Below are positions 42,401-50,859 of a stretch of DNA of 64,000 bases, piece by piece. The notes under the pieces are model-generated. The model ran no database searches. It saw only the letters and a program-made list of their open reading frames with translations, and was not told the DNA's origin. A program made the position numbers and the translations under genes. This stretch comes from a virus. The DNA lies in IMG/VR virus record IMGVR_UViG_3300027760_000553, positions 35,583-99,582 of that record. One strand, given 5' to 3'. Positions within the stretch are counted from its first letter, which is position 1. Every line of letters starts with the position of its first letter.

Positions 42401-45400
42401 GCAACGTATTCTTGAATTACAGTCTTCTTTGTTTCGTCTGGCAAGTTACCCCATTGATCCCAGATAGCAAGCAGGGCGGTCATATCTTTAGTTTTTGAAT
42501 TTCCATCAGTATTAACAAGAGCAATTGCCTCTTTAGTAATTGGGGTTGGCATTTTTTCAATTTTTTCAAGTTTTTCCTGAAGGTCTATTAGTTTTGTTTC
42601 AGCGTCTTCCGATTCAAAAAATGCCTCTAGGTTAATTTCCTTAGTATCCATCTTTTGCATAAGTGCAATTGTTGATGCAAGTTTGTCAAACTGTGCTGGA
42701 TCCTTTTTCATTAATGCAACAAAAATTTTTCTACTTGTTTTTGGACTTTTAAATGTTCCAAGTTGTAGAAGTAATTGTTGAACTTTTCCTGGGTCCTGCT
42801 TTGTGATTGCCAAATCTAGGTTTCTTTGGATTGCTGCTTGTCCCTTTGCATCTGTTCCAAACATATCAACCATTTGACTTAATGCGTCTGGACCGACAAT
42901 TCCACTTCCTGCTACAGCATTAATCTTTATCTCTAGATCTGTGTTTAACTTTTTGGTTTTTTCTGCAAGAACAACCGATGCCAACTCTTCTGGCCCACCC
43001 TTGTACTTGTCTAATAATTGTGTTCGTGATGCTGTTTTAAGTGCGCTTAGTCCTGGTGTGCTATTTTGTAGTGCACCAACAGCCTTACCTGCGTTATCTA
43101 ATATTGTTTGATTGTTTTTCTTAAAATCTTGTAAACCAGCATCTCTTTTTTCTTCTAATTTACGAATTTTACCTGTTATAACCTCTTGCTTTGAAAGTTC
43201 AGATGTTTGTAACTTTTGTTTTTGTAATATTGCTATCTGATCATCATAGTACTTAGCAAATGAATCTGCCTGAGATTGATTAAACTCAAAAGATTGAGCA
43301 AACGATGAACCTAATGCTGCTCCAATTTTTTCTGGTCCAGTTTCTGTAAACAGAGCAATGTAGTCATCAAAATAATTAGATATAGCCTCTTGAATATCAT
43401 CCTGAGACCCTACATCAAATATTGGAACTCCAGCAGAGGCATAATCTTCTGTGCTCATTGATGTGTTAGAAATTTGTTCTTGCACTAAATTCATTCTTAC
43501 AGTTAGTGGATCTTTAAGTAGATCTACACCACTTGGACCAATAAGTGAAATAATCTCACCACTTATCTGAGAGGTTACAGTTTGATTGTTTAAATTAATT
43601 CCAATTTGACTTGCAACTGAATGGGCTTGTTCTGCACTCATTATTCCATCTGAAACATAAGCAGCAAGTTGCAAAGATATTTTCTTAACAGCATTATTTC
43701 CACCAGTCACCATGTCTTTTGTAAATGACTCTACAATTGATTTACCAGTTTCTGACTCTACAAAGGTTGCACCAAACTGTTGCTTTCCTCTTTCAAATCC
43801 AGTTGTATATCTATCAGATACCGATGTAGATCTCTTTCGTGCATATAGTTCTGAAGCACCGACTTTTCCAGTAAGTTCTCCAATAGACTTCATTTTTTCA
43901 GTTGTTGCAGATGTTGCATCTGTAAATCTTGATATTTTTTCTGCTGCTGATCTATTGGCCTTTTCTGCAAGCAATACAGACCCAGCAAGAGCCAGTACAG
44001 CCGTTCCAGCAGCAACATATGGGTTAGTTAGCATTGGAGCCATACCAGCCAGTGCAGAGGCCCCAAATAGGCCTCCAGTGACCTTAGCGTCGGCCCCCAT
44101 CATCATTGCACCCATTGCAACTCCGCCTAGGGCTGCAGATGTTCCTCCAGAGTATCTTCCTACCTTTTCTTGACGAGCCATTTGCCTTTGTGCTCGCTCT
44201 TGCTTTGCTAGAGCCTTAGAATTTACAACTCTTTCAGAATCAATCTTTGACTGCTCACGCATTCGTAGCGCTTGTGCATTAGCATGTGCCTTTTCTCTTT
44301 CTGCAAGTATAAGCCTTCTTCTATATTGAGATAGTGCTTGATCTATTTCTTTTGCTGACAAGTTATTTCTTAACTTTAACAAACGTGCCTGCTCTTGCAT
44401 AGCATTTGTAATTCTTCCTTGTGCGTTCTTGCTTAATGGAGAATCTGTTCCAAGTCCTTTGAATCTTGGGTCACCTGCGTCACGTCTTACAGCAAATGCT
44501 CTTGCCTGAGATCTTGTTGCAGTTGGCTGCCCACCAGTTTTACTAGCGTTTGGAGTTCTTGTTTCTGTTCCTTTTCCAGTCACTCTGCCAGTTGCAACAG
44601 CAGAAGTGTTTTGTCCTGTGTAAGGTATAAATCTACCAGTCTTTGAATCAAAGTAATACTCAGACTTTCTAACTGTTTCTAGTGCGCCTCGTACTGGTCT
44701 ACCTTTATCATCAAGAACAGATGTATTCATAAACATCTTATTTTCATTCATTCTCTTAAACCAATTAGAGTCTGAAATTCTATCAGACATAATGTTGTCT
44801 GTAAGTCTTGCATTTATGTATGCACTAGAAGATTTACTTAAAAACGATAAGCCTTTTGCTTTAGATGGATCAACTGTCATTAAATCTCTTGCTTTTATTT
44901 CAAGTTCTGCAAGAGCCTTTACATGTTTTTGATTTTGTGGATCAAACGGATGGTTTTCTTCTCTAATAATTGACTGAATTGCAGACTGAAGATTTCTGTT
45001 TTGTGTGCCATCAATTGCAAGAGGGTTTCCATTTTTATTATTCCACTCTAATATTTTTTCAAATCTAGATTTATTTCCTGGGTCGTTTGTTTTAACAAAT
45101 TCATTTATAACTCTATAGTCTGGACCCATTTGACCAAGAGAATATTTTTCTGATTTTGATGCTGGTCTAGACTTTCCTGCTTGTGCATCCTCTAAACTAT
45201 CATACACTCTTACTGCTTGAGCGTGTGAAGCATCAAGTCTAAACATTTTATCAACTGATTCCATTGCAGATTTTCTTACTAATGGAGAGTTAGACTTTAG
45301 GTCTTTTGCTAATTGCGTTTCATTTCCTGCTCCGTCTTTCATATTAGCAAGGAAGTCTGTATACTTTCTAATTGTTTTATCTGACTTAACTCCGCCTGGA

Positions 45401-48400
45401 TTTGCTGCTGCTACTTTTATTTCATCCCAAACTTTTTTTGCTTTTGGATTATTTGCTCCAATATCTCCACCACGCTTTGACTGTCCACCAGAGGTTACAT
45501 TACTTAAAAACTTACTAATATTAAATAGGTTTGATTTTACATACTTTCCAGTTTGTGCATCAGGTGCAATACCGAATCTGTAGTTAAATCTTTCTTGCAT
45601 TCTTTCAAGATTAACTCCATTTGTTCCACCCATGTTTGTCCAAAATGTTTTACTGTTTGGATCATAAATCATTTTTTCCATTAGGCTTTGTCTAAACGCT
45701 GGACCAGTAGACTTCTTCCATCTATCTTTAAATGTTCCATCTAGGTTTGAAGACTCTACTTGCTTATCTGCCCAATCAAAAAACTTTTGCATTTCAACTT
45801 GTGACTGTGATCTTTGTGATACTGAAAGTTCTGGAATAAATCCTGCCATTAATTTTTTAACTGGTGAGCCAGCAGCAGCATGTATTTTTTGGAATGAAGA
45901 CCAATCTGTTTTTTGACCAGCCTCTAGTCGTGCAATCATTGCACTGTAAGGAGCAGCATCTGCAGGAGATAGGTTCATTCCAGCAACAGTTTTTTTAAGT
46001 TTTGGTAGCACCTTTGCAATCTCTGCGCTAATTGCAGAGTTGTACTCTTGTGGTGTCATCTTTTTTGCTATGTCTGCAGTAGATAAAGCAAAATCTTTTC
46101 TTGCTCCACCCTTAACTCCAAGAAGATTAATCATTGCCTGATCTTTCATTGAAGGCATTGCGGATTGAATATCTCTAAATCCAGATGCTCTACTAAATAC
46201 TCCTGCTGGGCCAACGTCTGCTAACGTATTTCCAAAAACATTAGACTTAGACAAATCTTTATCTCCACGAAGAAGAGATGCAACAAGTTGAGTAACCATC
46301 TGCTTCTTTGTAAACTTACCACTTGCTTCTGCTAACTTAGGATCGTATGGTGATTCAAGTACAATTAACTTTCTCTTACCAGTTGCATCTGTTGGGTCTA
46401 ACATTGTCTTGATTGTTTGATTTGGTGCTTTTAATCCGTGTACATCTCTTGCAATTATTGTTGCACGTTGCTCTGCTAATGCTGAGGTTGCATCTACTGC
46501 AGGCTTAACAAATACTACTTCTCCATTTGGTTTTCTATAAATTCCACCAACGTTTGGAATAGGAAAACTTCTTCCAGAGGTTCCTTGAAGCAGTGTTCCA
46601 AAATCTGTTGGGGGAACTTTTCCAAATTGGCTCTTTGTAACTGATTCTGCAATGCGGTCTGCTATTTGTCTTGACTGTGTTACTTGGCCAATAGATTTTG
46701 GCATTCCGACAAACTTTGCTCCTGATTGTAATTCATCAGGCTTTGCATGAAATGATGGTCTTGCTGGTATCTTTCCTGCCATATATCCAGGAGTTTTCCC
46801 TTCCATCATTGCATGTAGGAATCCAATATTTTTTGCAGTTACATCTGCTGGTATAACTGCTTCTCCTGGAGCAAGGAATGCTGGCTGTATATCCCCTGCA
46901 CCTTTTGGACCAGGTACTTGCAAAACTCCTTCTGCATATCGTCTAACTGGTCTACCTTGTCCGCCAGGTAATTTTGCAACTGCTGCACCAGCACCTGGTG
47001 ATGCAAATAGTCCAGGGGAAGATGTTGCAAGGGCTCTGGCTTGTGAGGCTGCATTTGCATATGAGTTTGCTAATTTTTGAAGTGCAACATTTTCAACATT
47101 AAATACTTGAATAAGTCTTTCATGAGATCCGTGTAGAGCATTTGATGATGCAACATTCTCAATTTCTTGCTGTGTTAGATAGTCAAATCCGCCACCAAGC
47201 ATTTTATTTTGTCCATTAAGTTTTGCAATTCCACCTCTGATGGTTGCAAACAATTTAATTAGGTTTGCAAGACCATTAGCAAGCAAACCAAATGTCATTA
47301 AAAATATTGGACCAATTCCAGCAACCACTGCTGTAAGTATTGTTACAAACTTTTTAGTTCCATCAGATAGATCATTAAACTTTTCAAACAGTTTACCAAT
47401 AAACTTAACAACTGGTGTTAATGCTTCTAGAAATTGTTTTCCTATTGGCATAATAGTTTGCTTGAATTGTTCTACTGCTGCTTGAAACTTAACTCCAACG
47501 GCATCTTCAATCTTGCCCATTTCTCGCTCAGAGATAATTGCTAACTCTTCAAGTGAAGCACCCGATAGTTGCAGTGCTCTTGAGGCTTGGCTTCCTTCTT
47601 TTACTACGTTTTGAAATAATGTTGATATTCTTGAAAACTGAAACTTACCAAATAATTGCTCAATTGCTCTTGCACGGTTTAGTGGATCTAACTCATCCAG
47701 TGCTCTTGCAAATCCAACAACAGTGCCCTTTAGATCCCCTTTATTTGCTTCAACAACACCCTTGATATTAATTCCCATTTCAGCAAGCATCTCTGAAGTT
47801 TTCTTTGTTGGGTTAATCATAGAAGCAAGACCAGACTTTAGAGCATTTGCACCTTCTGATGCATTAATTCCACCTTCTTTCATTGCAGTCATGAAAAAGG
47901 CTAGGTCTTCTACATTTCCACCAAGTTGCTTTACAACTGGTGCTGCTTTAGGAATTGCAATTGTTAAATCTTCAATAGAAAGGACTGTTTGGTTTTCAAC
48001 TGCGTTAAGGAAATCAATTTTCTTTGCAAGGTCTTCTGAAGAAATTCCAAAAGCATTTTGTAAAGATATAGTTGTTTCAAGCGCTTGCTGCTGTTCAACT
48101 TGACCAAGGACTGCAAGTTTGTTGGCTTGTTTTACCTGTGCATCTAATGCTGTGCCTGAAAAACCTGCTGCTGCAGCGGTTGCTGCCATATCCATTGTAT
48201 CTTTGACAGCAATACCAAACTTGGTATATTCCATACCAATTCGTTTAATATTTTCAACTGCGATGTCTGTTGTTCTACTATCAGTAAAAGCATCTCCATA
48301 TACACGTTTGAACTTTACGGTTGCTGCTTCCATCTCTTTAAATGCCCGTGCAGCATATGAACCAAGCATTCCAAGTGGAATAGTAAGTCCAACCATCAAC

Positions 48401-49002
48401 TGACGACCAGCCCATTGAGTATTCTTACCAAAGTTTAGAAGTTGTGTTGATCCTTGCCTTAGTAATTGATTTAAGAATTGCTGTCTTTGTGCAGCATATT
48501 GAATCCTTGTTCCGAGTTCAGTAAATTGTCCATTTGCCATAGTTAAAGATTTTGGCATTATTTTTATTGCATCTACAAAGCCACCGTTGGCTTTTTGCAA
48601 TTGAATGTATTGAGACTGTAAAGCCTTTACTCTATCTCTACGTGCACGATTAAGTATTTCTCTTTCCTGTGCAAACATACTCGTAAGAGTCTTTGTGTTT
48701 GCAGTTGCAGCAGCAGCCGTGTATCTAAAATACTGACCAAGGCTTAACTGATTTTTTTCAAGTGCTGTTGTGAAGGCTTGTGTACTAGTTGCTACTTTTA
48801 CCTGAGATGCAGAAAATTTTCCAGTCGCATTAATTGACTGAATTAGTTGTGCATTTAATCCCTTTTGTGCATTAGAGGCAGCAAGGTTTCCTTCTGCAAG
48901 GCTTTGATGAAACCTACTTAGTCCAGACTGTAAAGTTCTAAGTTGTGCTAAGGCGTCAGCCGTATTAAAATTTATGCCTATATTAGCATTTACGTCTGAC
49001 AA
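39454..49002 (-). CDS. Tape measure protein
   Basis: A 3,182-residue protein, the longest in the window. It has a helical N-terminus, a TP901-type tape measure core (about 195-550), a hydrophobic segment (about 555-585) and a PGE motif region (about 690-725). A kinase-like insert (about 805-1050), a second membrane-like segment (about 1605-1680), long coiled coils, a poly-Ser tract near 3,020 and a second PGE motif (LTPGEFVMSKYAV) near the C-terminus follow. At about 0.15 nm per residue the tail would be about 0.48 micrometres. The start is TTG at 49002, since a TGA lies two codons upstream in frame. It sets tail length and may help DNA entry. Confidence 0.95.
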   Translation of the reverse strand: MSDVNANIGINFNTADALAQLRTLQSGLSRFHQSLAEGNLAASNAQKGLNAQLIQSINATGKFSASQVKVATSTQAFTTALEKNQLSLGQYFRYTAAAATANTKTLTSMFAQEREILNRARRDRVKALQSQYIQLQKANGGFVDAIKIMPKSLTMANGQFTELGTRIQYAAQRQQFLNQLLRQGSTQLLNFGKNTQWAGRQLMVGLTIPLGMLGSYAARAFKEMEAATVKFKRVYGDAFTDSRTTDIAVENIKRIGMEYTKFGIAVKDTMDMAATAAAAGFSGTALDAQVKQANKLAVLGQVEQQQALETTISLQNAFGISSEDLAKKIDFLNAVENQTVLSIEDLTIAIPKAAPVVKQLGGNVEDLAFFMTAMKEGGINASEGANALKSGLASMINPTKKTSEMLAEMGINIKGVVEANKGDLKGTVVGFARALDELDPLNRARAIEQLFGKFQFSRISTLFQNVVKEGSQASRALQLSGASLEELAIISEREMGKIEDAVGVKFQAAVEQFKQTIMPIGKQFLEALTPVVKFIGKLFEKFNDLSDGTKKFVTILTAVVAGIGPIFLMTFGLLANGLANLIKLFATIRGGIAKLNGQNKMLGGGFDYLTQQEIENVASSNALHGSHERLIQVFNVENVALQKLANSYANAASQARALATSSPGLFASPGAGAAVAKLPGGQGRPVRRYAEGVLQVPGPKGAGDIQPAFLAPGEAVIPADVTAKNIGFLHAMMEGKTPGYMAGKIPARPSFHAKPDELQSGAKFVGMPKSIGQVTQSRQIADRIAESVTKSQFGKVPPTDFGTLLQGTSGRSFPIPNVGGIYRKPNGEVVFVKPAVDATSALAEQRATIIARDVHGLKAPNQTIKTMLDPTDATGKRKLIVLESPYDPKLAEASGKFTKKQMVTQLVASLLRGDKDLSKSNVFGNTLADVGPAGVFSRASGFRDIQSAMPSMKDQAMINLLGVKGGARKDFALSTADIAKKMTPQEYNSAISAEIAKVLPKLKKTVAGMNLSPADAAPYSAMIARLEAGQKTDWSSFQKIHAAAGSPVKKLMAGFIPELSVSQRSQSQVEMQKFFDWADKQVESSNLDGTFKDRWKKSTGPAFRQSLMEKMIYDPNSKTFWTNMGGTNGVNLERMQERFNYRFGIAPDAQTGKYVKSNLFNISKFLSNVTSGGQSKRGGDIGANNPKAKKVWDEIKVAAANPGGVKSDKTIRKYTDFLANMKDGAGNETQLAKDLKSNSPLVRKSAMESVDKMFRLDASHAQAVRVYDSLEDAQAGKSRPASKSEKYSLGQMGPDYRVINEFVKTNDPGNKSRFEKILEWNNKNGNPLAIDGTQNRNLQSAIQSIIREENHPFDPQNQKHVKALAELEIKARDLMTVDPSKAKGLSFLSKSSSAYINARLTDNIMSDRISDSNWFKRMNENKMFMNTSVLDDKGRPVRGALETVRKSEYYFDSKTGRFIPYTGQNTSAVATGRVTGKGTETRTPNASKTGGQPTATRSQARAFAVRRDAGDPRFKGLGTDSPLSKNAQGRITNAMQEQARLLKLRNNLSAKEIDQALSQYRRRLILAEREKAHANAQALRMREQSKIDSERVVNSKALAKQERAQRQMARQEKVGRYSGGTSAALGGVAMGAMMMGADAKVTGGLFGASALAGMAPMLTNPYVAAGTAVLALAGSVLLAEKANRSAAEKISRFTDATSATTEKMKSIGELTGKVGASELYARKRSTSVSDRYTTGFERGKQQFGATFVESETGKSIVESFTKDMVTGGNNAVKKISLQLAAYVSDGIMSAEQAHSVASQIGINLNNQTVTSQISGEIISLIGPSGVDLLKDPLTVRMNLVQEQISNTSMSTEDYASAGVPIFDVGSQDDIQEAISNYFDDYIALFTETGPEKIGAALGSSFAQSFEFNQSQADSFAKYYDDQIAILQKQKLQTSELSKQEVITGKIRKLEEKRDAGLQDFKKNNQTILDNAGKAVGALQNSTPGLSALKTASRTQLLDKYKGGPEELASVVLAEKTKKLNTDLEIKINAVAGSGIVGPDALSQMVDMFGTDAKGQAAIQRNLDLAITKQDPGKVQQLLLQLGTFKSPKTSRKIFVALMKKDPAQFDKLASTIALMQKMDTKEINLEAFFESEDAETKLIDLQEKLEKIEKMPTPITKEAIALVNTDGNSKTKDMTALLAIWDQWGNLPDETKKTVIQEYVAIYSTIDDQAAITSIKTKNPRARRITKAQIDAEKGRMAAERTMQVVKQDIASKAASNLEQEQKNGSKKADPINDILARLKQVRLASLDATKGIAELFKAVGDGKKVKGVIGDVFNGMQQQLLKKGSNQQFIDFLTSMIGDPAELAKYMRTATKATSGPYKGKVVDPFNPKNVLKGGKVGDVVLSESGKAAQAGITKAVGGDYNLAQLKSITNDKDRAKVMERIATLAKTNNKFVIDNHTLQNILNDEYYVTELAAGRITDAEFETNTLLAKQAELRERINGIVSEGLSAKQELADKGRVGELLKFMTETTDLPKLSSGALLDMIKDPNQLSAAIAAMDMYKSGIEKVPASLQNVVDGLNNVQKNAKIQGYINFASQTVPEKISQGAAAAQNVLSVKARLREKMNISELRKYGTKANPNMGENAYQAAVKATGGTAITGGGKSLSQIQVARQGLGSQMNLVQARANQIQKDISAKEDELNKAIEDKNKYYNKLIDTEKDSIEANESKLKKEFTDLIDKKQTESNKLSNDLAIINHQEEEINKVYDERIKALNETQQINQRLIAQQQTQLGLADALTQGDISAAAKAAQEMRSQNAAAYAEDTTNALTQARDNQIKGLKGSESGMTKDQIAERQYKISQEIYKIETDPKRLELVKAIETSQEKITQYEKDRSTAIDAINLKYEKELADLNTALTSQTSILDKLEKEDAELASQEAELLLILDSLTSMDDLAGKTLQDFEDMVLKAEAMATALEEDIVKAMMAIEEDSASASGSWTNIVDKINALPDSITIKSIIDEVRNITENITRYITTITTGGGSSSSSSSSSSSSKVGQGKDDGNGSSLGFYNSLGSDGEKGSTAAENAAADAQAKADAASARLNNWFWERDSSGGLIKPRRFAIGGPVIGTDIIPAMLTPGEFVMSKYAVDTHGIDKMKAINSGSDASSSVYNYELTVNVRSDASPSDIANTVMTKIKQVDSMRIRGNKL

Positions 49003-49025
49003 TTTTCATAACACCCCTTTACCAA

Positions 49026-49349
49026 TTACTTGCTGATTGATGCCATCAAGTTGTTACTTGTAGCAGAATCGCTTCCTGATGCAGCCTCGATGATTTCGTA
49101 GACTGTTGGAAGATCCAAAAGATCCTCTAGTGCTTCTTTGCTTTCTGAAAGTTCTGGTTTATACTGCTTCATTGCAATTAAGACGCAATCAAGTAGAACG
49201 TCCATAGATTTATCATTGTCATCTGCAACAAGTGCTAGATCCCCAAATCTTTTTACAAACGGACGTAGTAGTGAAATTTTTAGTGGTCGAACATTTAGTG
49301 TTGTGCCATCTATCAGTGTAACTGTTTTGCTATTTGCTTTTTCAGCCAT
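49026..49349 (-). CDS. Tail assembly chaperone, short paralogue (gpG-like)
   Basis: A 107-residue protein containing VTLIDGTTLNVRPLKISLLRPF and CVLIAMKQYKPELSESKEALED. It aligns with the first 95 residues of the upstream chaperone, in order and without large gaps, so it is a duplicate lacking the C-terminal domain. Tail chaperones coat the tape measure and recruit tube subunits. GGAGG precedes the ATG. The pair may replace the G/GT products usually made by programmed frameshift. Confidence 0.8.
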   Translation of the reverse strand: MAEKANSKTVTLIDGTTLNVRPLKISLLRPFVKRFGDLALVADDNDKSMDVLLDCVLIAMKQYKPELSESKEALEDLLDLPTVYEIIEAASGSDSATSNNLMASISK

Positions 49350-49373
49350 TATTCCTCCTGTGTTAGTTAGTTA

Positions 49374-49382
49374 ATTATATCA
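49374..49382 (-). promoter_or_regulatory. Extended -10 promoter of the short chaperone / tape measure genes
   Basis: Minus strand TGATATAAT lies 25 bases before the ATG at 49349. A small inverted repeat (CATAG/CTATG, 49381-49396) overlaps it. No clear -35. It could give the short chaperone and tape measure their own transcript. Confidence 0.5.
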
Positions 49383-49398
49383 TAGACAAGCCTATGAA

Positions 49399-50082
49399 TT
49401 AGTCAATTTTTTCGTAAGTTAGGCCCATTCCAATTCCAAATCCAGCCTTTTGTGCATTGACTCCTTGCAGTGCCAAAATATCACTTGAGTTTCTTGCTTC
49501 CCCATTGCTATAAACTCTAGCCTTTAGTTCTTCCCATTCATTTTTTTTCCCAGACTGTTTGTCTAGGTCAACACCCTGCATTGCTGCAAGGAATTTTTTT
49601 TCTGCATAGTCTAATTCTCTTTTGATTGAAAGAGTTGACATTATTTCTGGCATAGACATAGAGCATTCAAGTTCTTCGTAGTCTTTCCAAATGCCAAGCA
49701 GAAACGCCTCTGCTTCAAGTTTTGCCAAGTCTAGTGTTTCCCAAGTTGATCCACTATCTGTTGCTTGTTTTTTTACTGGCTCTTCGGATTTTTCATTTAC
49801 TTTAATTCCCGCTGCAATATCTAAAAGATGATAGATGTCTTTTAATGTAAAACTATCCTCGACTAGTTCTTTTGATAACGAAATTTTTGGGTAATACTGT
49901 TTCATACATATTCGAGCACACTCAACTAAAGCATCGATTGCACCATCATCATCTTTTGCTGATTTGACATACTCAAAAGCAACCATAAACTGTCTTAGAT
50001 ATTTTATTTTTAATGGTGTAATAAACAACTCTGTGCCATCTATAAGAGTTAGGTAGTCGCTTTCATATACTTCTGTAGCCAT
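49399..50082 (-). CDS. Tail assembly chaperone, long paralogue (gpGT-like)
   Basis: A 227-residue protein. Residues 1-95 (LTLIDGTELFITPLKIKYLR; CARICMKQYYPKISLSKELVED) form the gpG-like domain shared with the next gene. Residues about 110-200 (WETLDLAKLEAEAFLLGIWK; MSMPEIMSTLSIKRELDYAE) form a T-like domain that would bind tail tube protein. It lies between the tube gene and the tape measure, as tail chaperones do. The ATG sits just six bases after TGGTATACT and has no ribosome site, so it is probably leaderless. Confidence 0.8.
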   Translation of the reverse strand: MATEVYESDYLTLIDGTELFITPLKIKYLRQFMVAFEYVKSAKDDDGAIDALVECARICMKQYYPKISLSKELVEDSFTLKDIYHLLDIAAGIKVNEKSEEPVKKQATDSGSTWETLDLAKLEAEAFLLGIWKDYEELECSMSMPEIMSTLSIKRELDYAEKKFLAAMQGVDLDKQSGKKNEWEELKARVYSNGEARNSSDILALQGVNAQKAGFGIGMGLTYEKID

Positions 50083-50088
50083 TCATAT

Positions 50089-50097
50089 AGTATACCA
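50089..50097 (-). promoter_or_regulatory. Extended -10 promoter, probable leaderless transcript
   Basis: Minus strand TGGTATACT, then six bases (ATATGA), then the ATG of the long chaperone at 50082. A start point seven bases after the hexamer would be the A of the ATG. It follows directly on the terminator of the tube gene. Confidence 0.65.
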
Positions 50098-50137
50098 AAA
50101 ACAAAATTGCCCCGCTCAAGTTAATGAGCAAGGGCAA
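50098..50137 (-). terminator. Rho-independent terminator after the tail tube gene
   Basis: Minus strand hairpin TTGCCC-TTGCTCA / TTGAGCG-GGGCAA with a short loop, ending TTTTGTTTTT. It would stop highly expressed tube mRNA before the chaperone genes, which then restart from their own promoter. Confidence 0.82.
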
Positions 50138-50169
50138 CCCTGTATTATTAAGTTTTTATTTAATGATTA

Positions 50170-50784
50170 TTATGCGCTAACAGTACGATCTACGATCTTA
50201 CCGTATGATGCATTATCATTTGGAAGAAGACGGAATGATACTTCGAACATTGTCGCTTCGTCTCTCTTTGCTGCTACTGTAACATTTTCAATTGAAAGTG
50301 CACGGTATGCAACGTAAACACGCTCTACGTTTAGTGCGGCGTTTCCAGTTCCTGGACCAACTGCAATTAAACCACGCTCAACTGGGACATCTCCGATGTC
50401 GCCTGCTGAAAGTCTAAGGGTTGGGTTTGATGAAACTGTTGCTAGATCCTCATTCTTTCCTGCTAATGAAAACAGGAGATTCTCTAGTGTTGATTCTGCG
50501 AATGTAGTATTTAGGTTTACCTGCATGCCTTGCTTAAATAACTTAGCAACGTCAAGTACCTGGTCTACTGCTACTTCACCGAAATCTGGCTGGAATTGAA
50601 TTTCCAAACCATTCATTGTGTATCCAACATTACGGAAGTCTGCGTCATCTGCAAGGGTATCCTTGTATGAGTCGCCTGCTACGTATGCTGGCATGTCTGC
50701 GTCTGCAAGTGCGCCATCTTCGTATGTGAAGAGTGCTGCTGCTCCAACGATAATATCGTTTGAACTACCACGTGTATATGCCAT
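50170..50784 (-). CDS. Major tail tube protein
   Basis: A 204-residue protein with the beta-rich pattern of siphovirus tube proteins: MAYTRGSSNDIIVGAAALF at the N-terminus, GYTMNGLEIQFQPDFGEVAV, and the strand run TMFEVSFRLLPNDNASYGK near the C-terminus. The start is ATG 50784, with GAGGTG six bases before; an in-frame GTG at 50793 lies within that site. It is flanked by its own promoter and a strong terminator, as expected for a high-copy structural protein. Confidence 0.8.
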   Translation of the reverse strand: MAYTRGSSNDIIVGAAALFTYEDGALADADMPAYVAGDSYKDTLADDADFRNVGYTMNGLEIQFQPDFGEVAVDQVLDVAKLFKQGMQVNLNTTFAESTLENLLFSLAGKNEDLATVSSNPTLRLSAGDIGDVPVERGLIAVGPGTGNAALNVERVYVAYRALSIENVTVAAKRDEATMFEVSFRLLPNDNASYGKIVDRTVSA

Positions 50785-50837
50785 ATATTTCACCTCTTTT
50801 TTCTTATTAGATTAAAGGGCTTGTTTCCTCAAGTACA

Positions 50838-50846
50838 AGTATAACA
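50838..50846 (-). promoter_or_regulatory. Extended -10 promoter of the tail tube gene
   Basis: Minus strand TGTTATACT in the gap between the tail terminator gene and the tube gene, about 53 bases upstream of the ATG. With the terminator at 50.1 kb it makes the tube gene a single-gene transcription unit. Confidence 0.5.
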
Positions 50847-50859
50847 GCCTTTTTTATTT

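Noticed and set aside
49350-49398. Programmed frameshift between the two tail chaperone genes
   Set aside because: A promoter, a ribosome site and a separate ATG lie between them, and the second gene repeats the N-terminal domain of the first rather than extending it.
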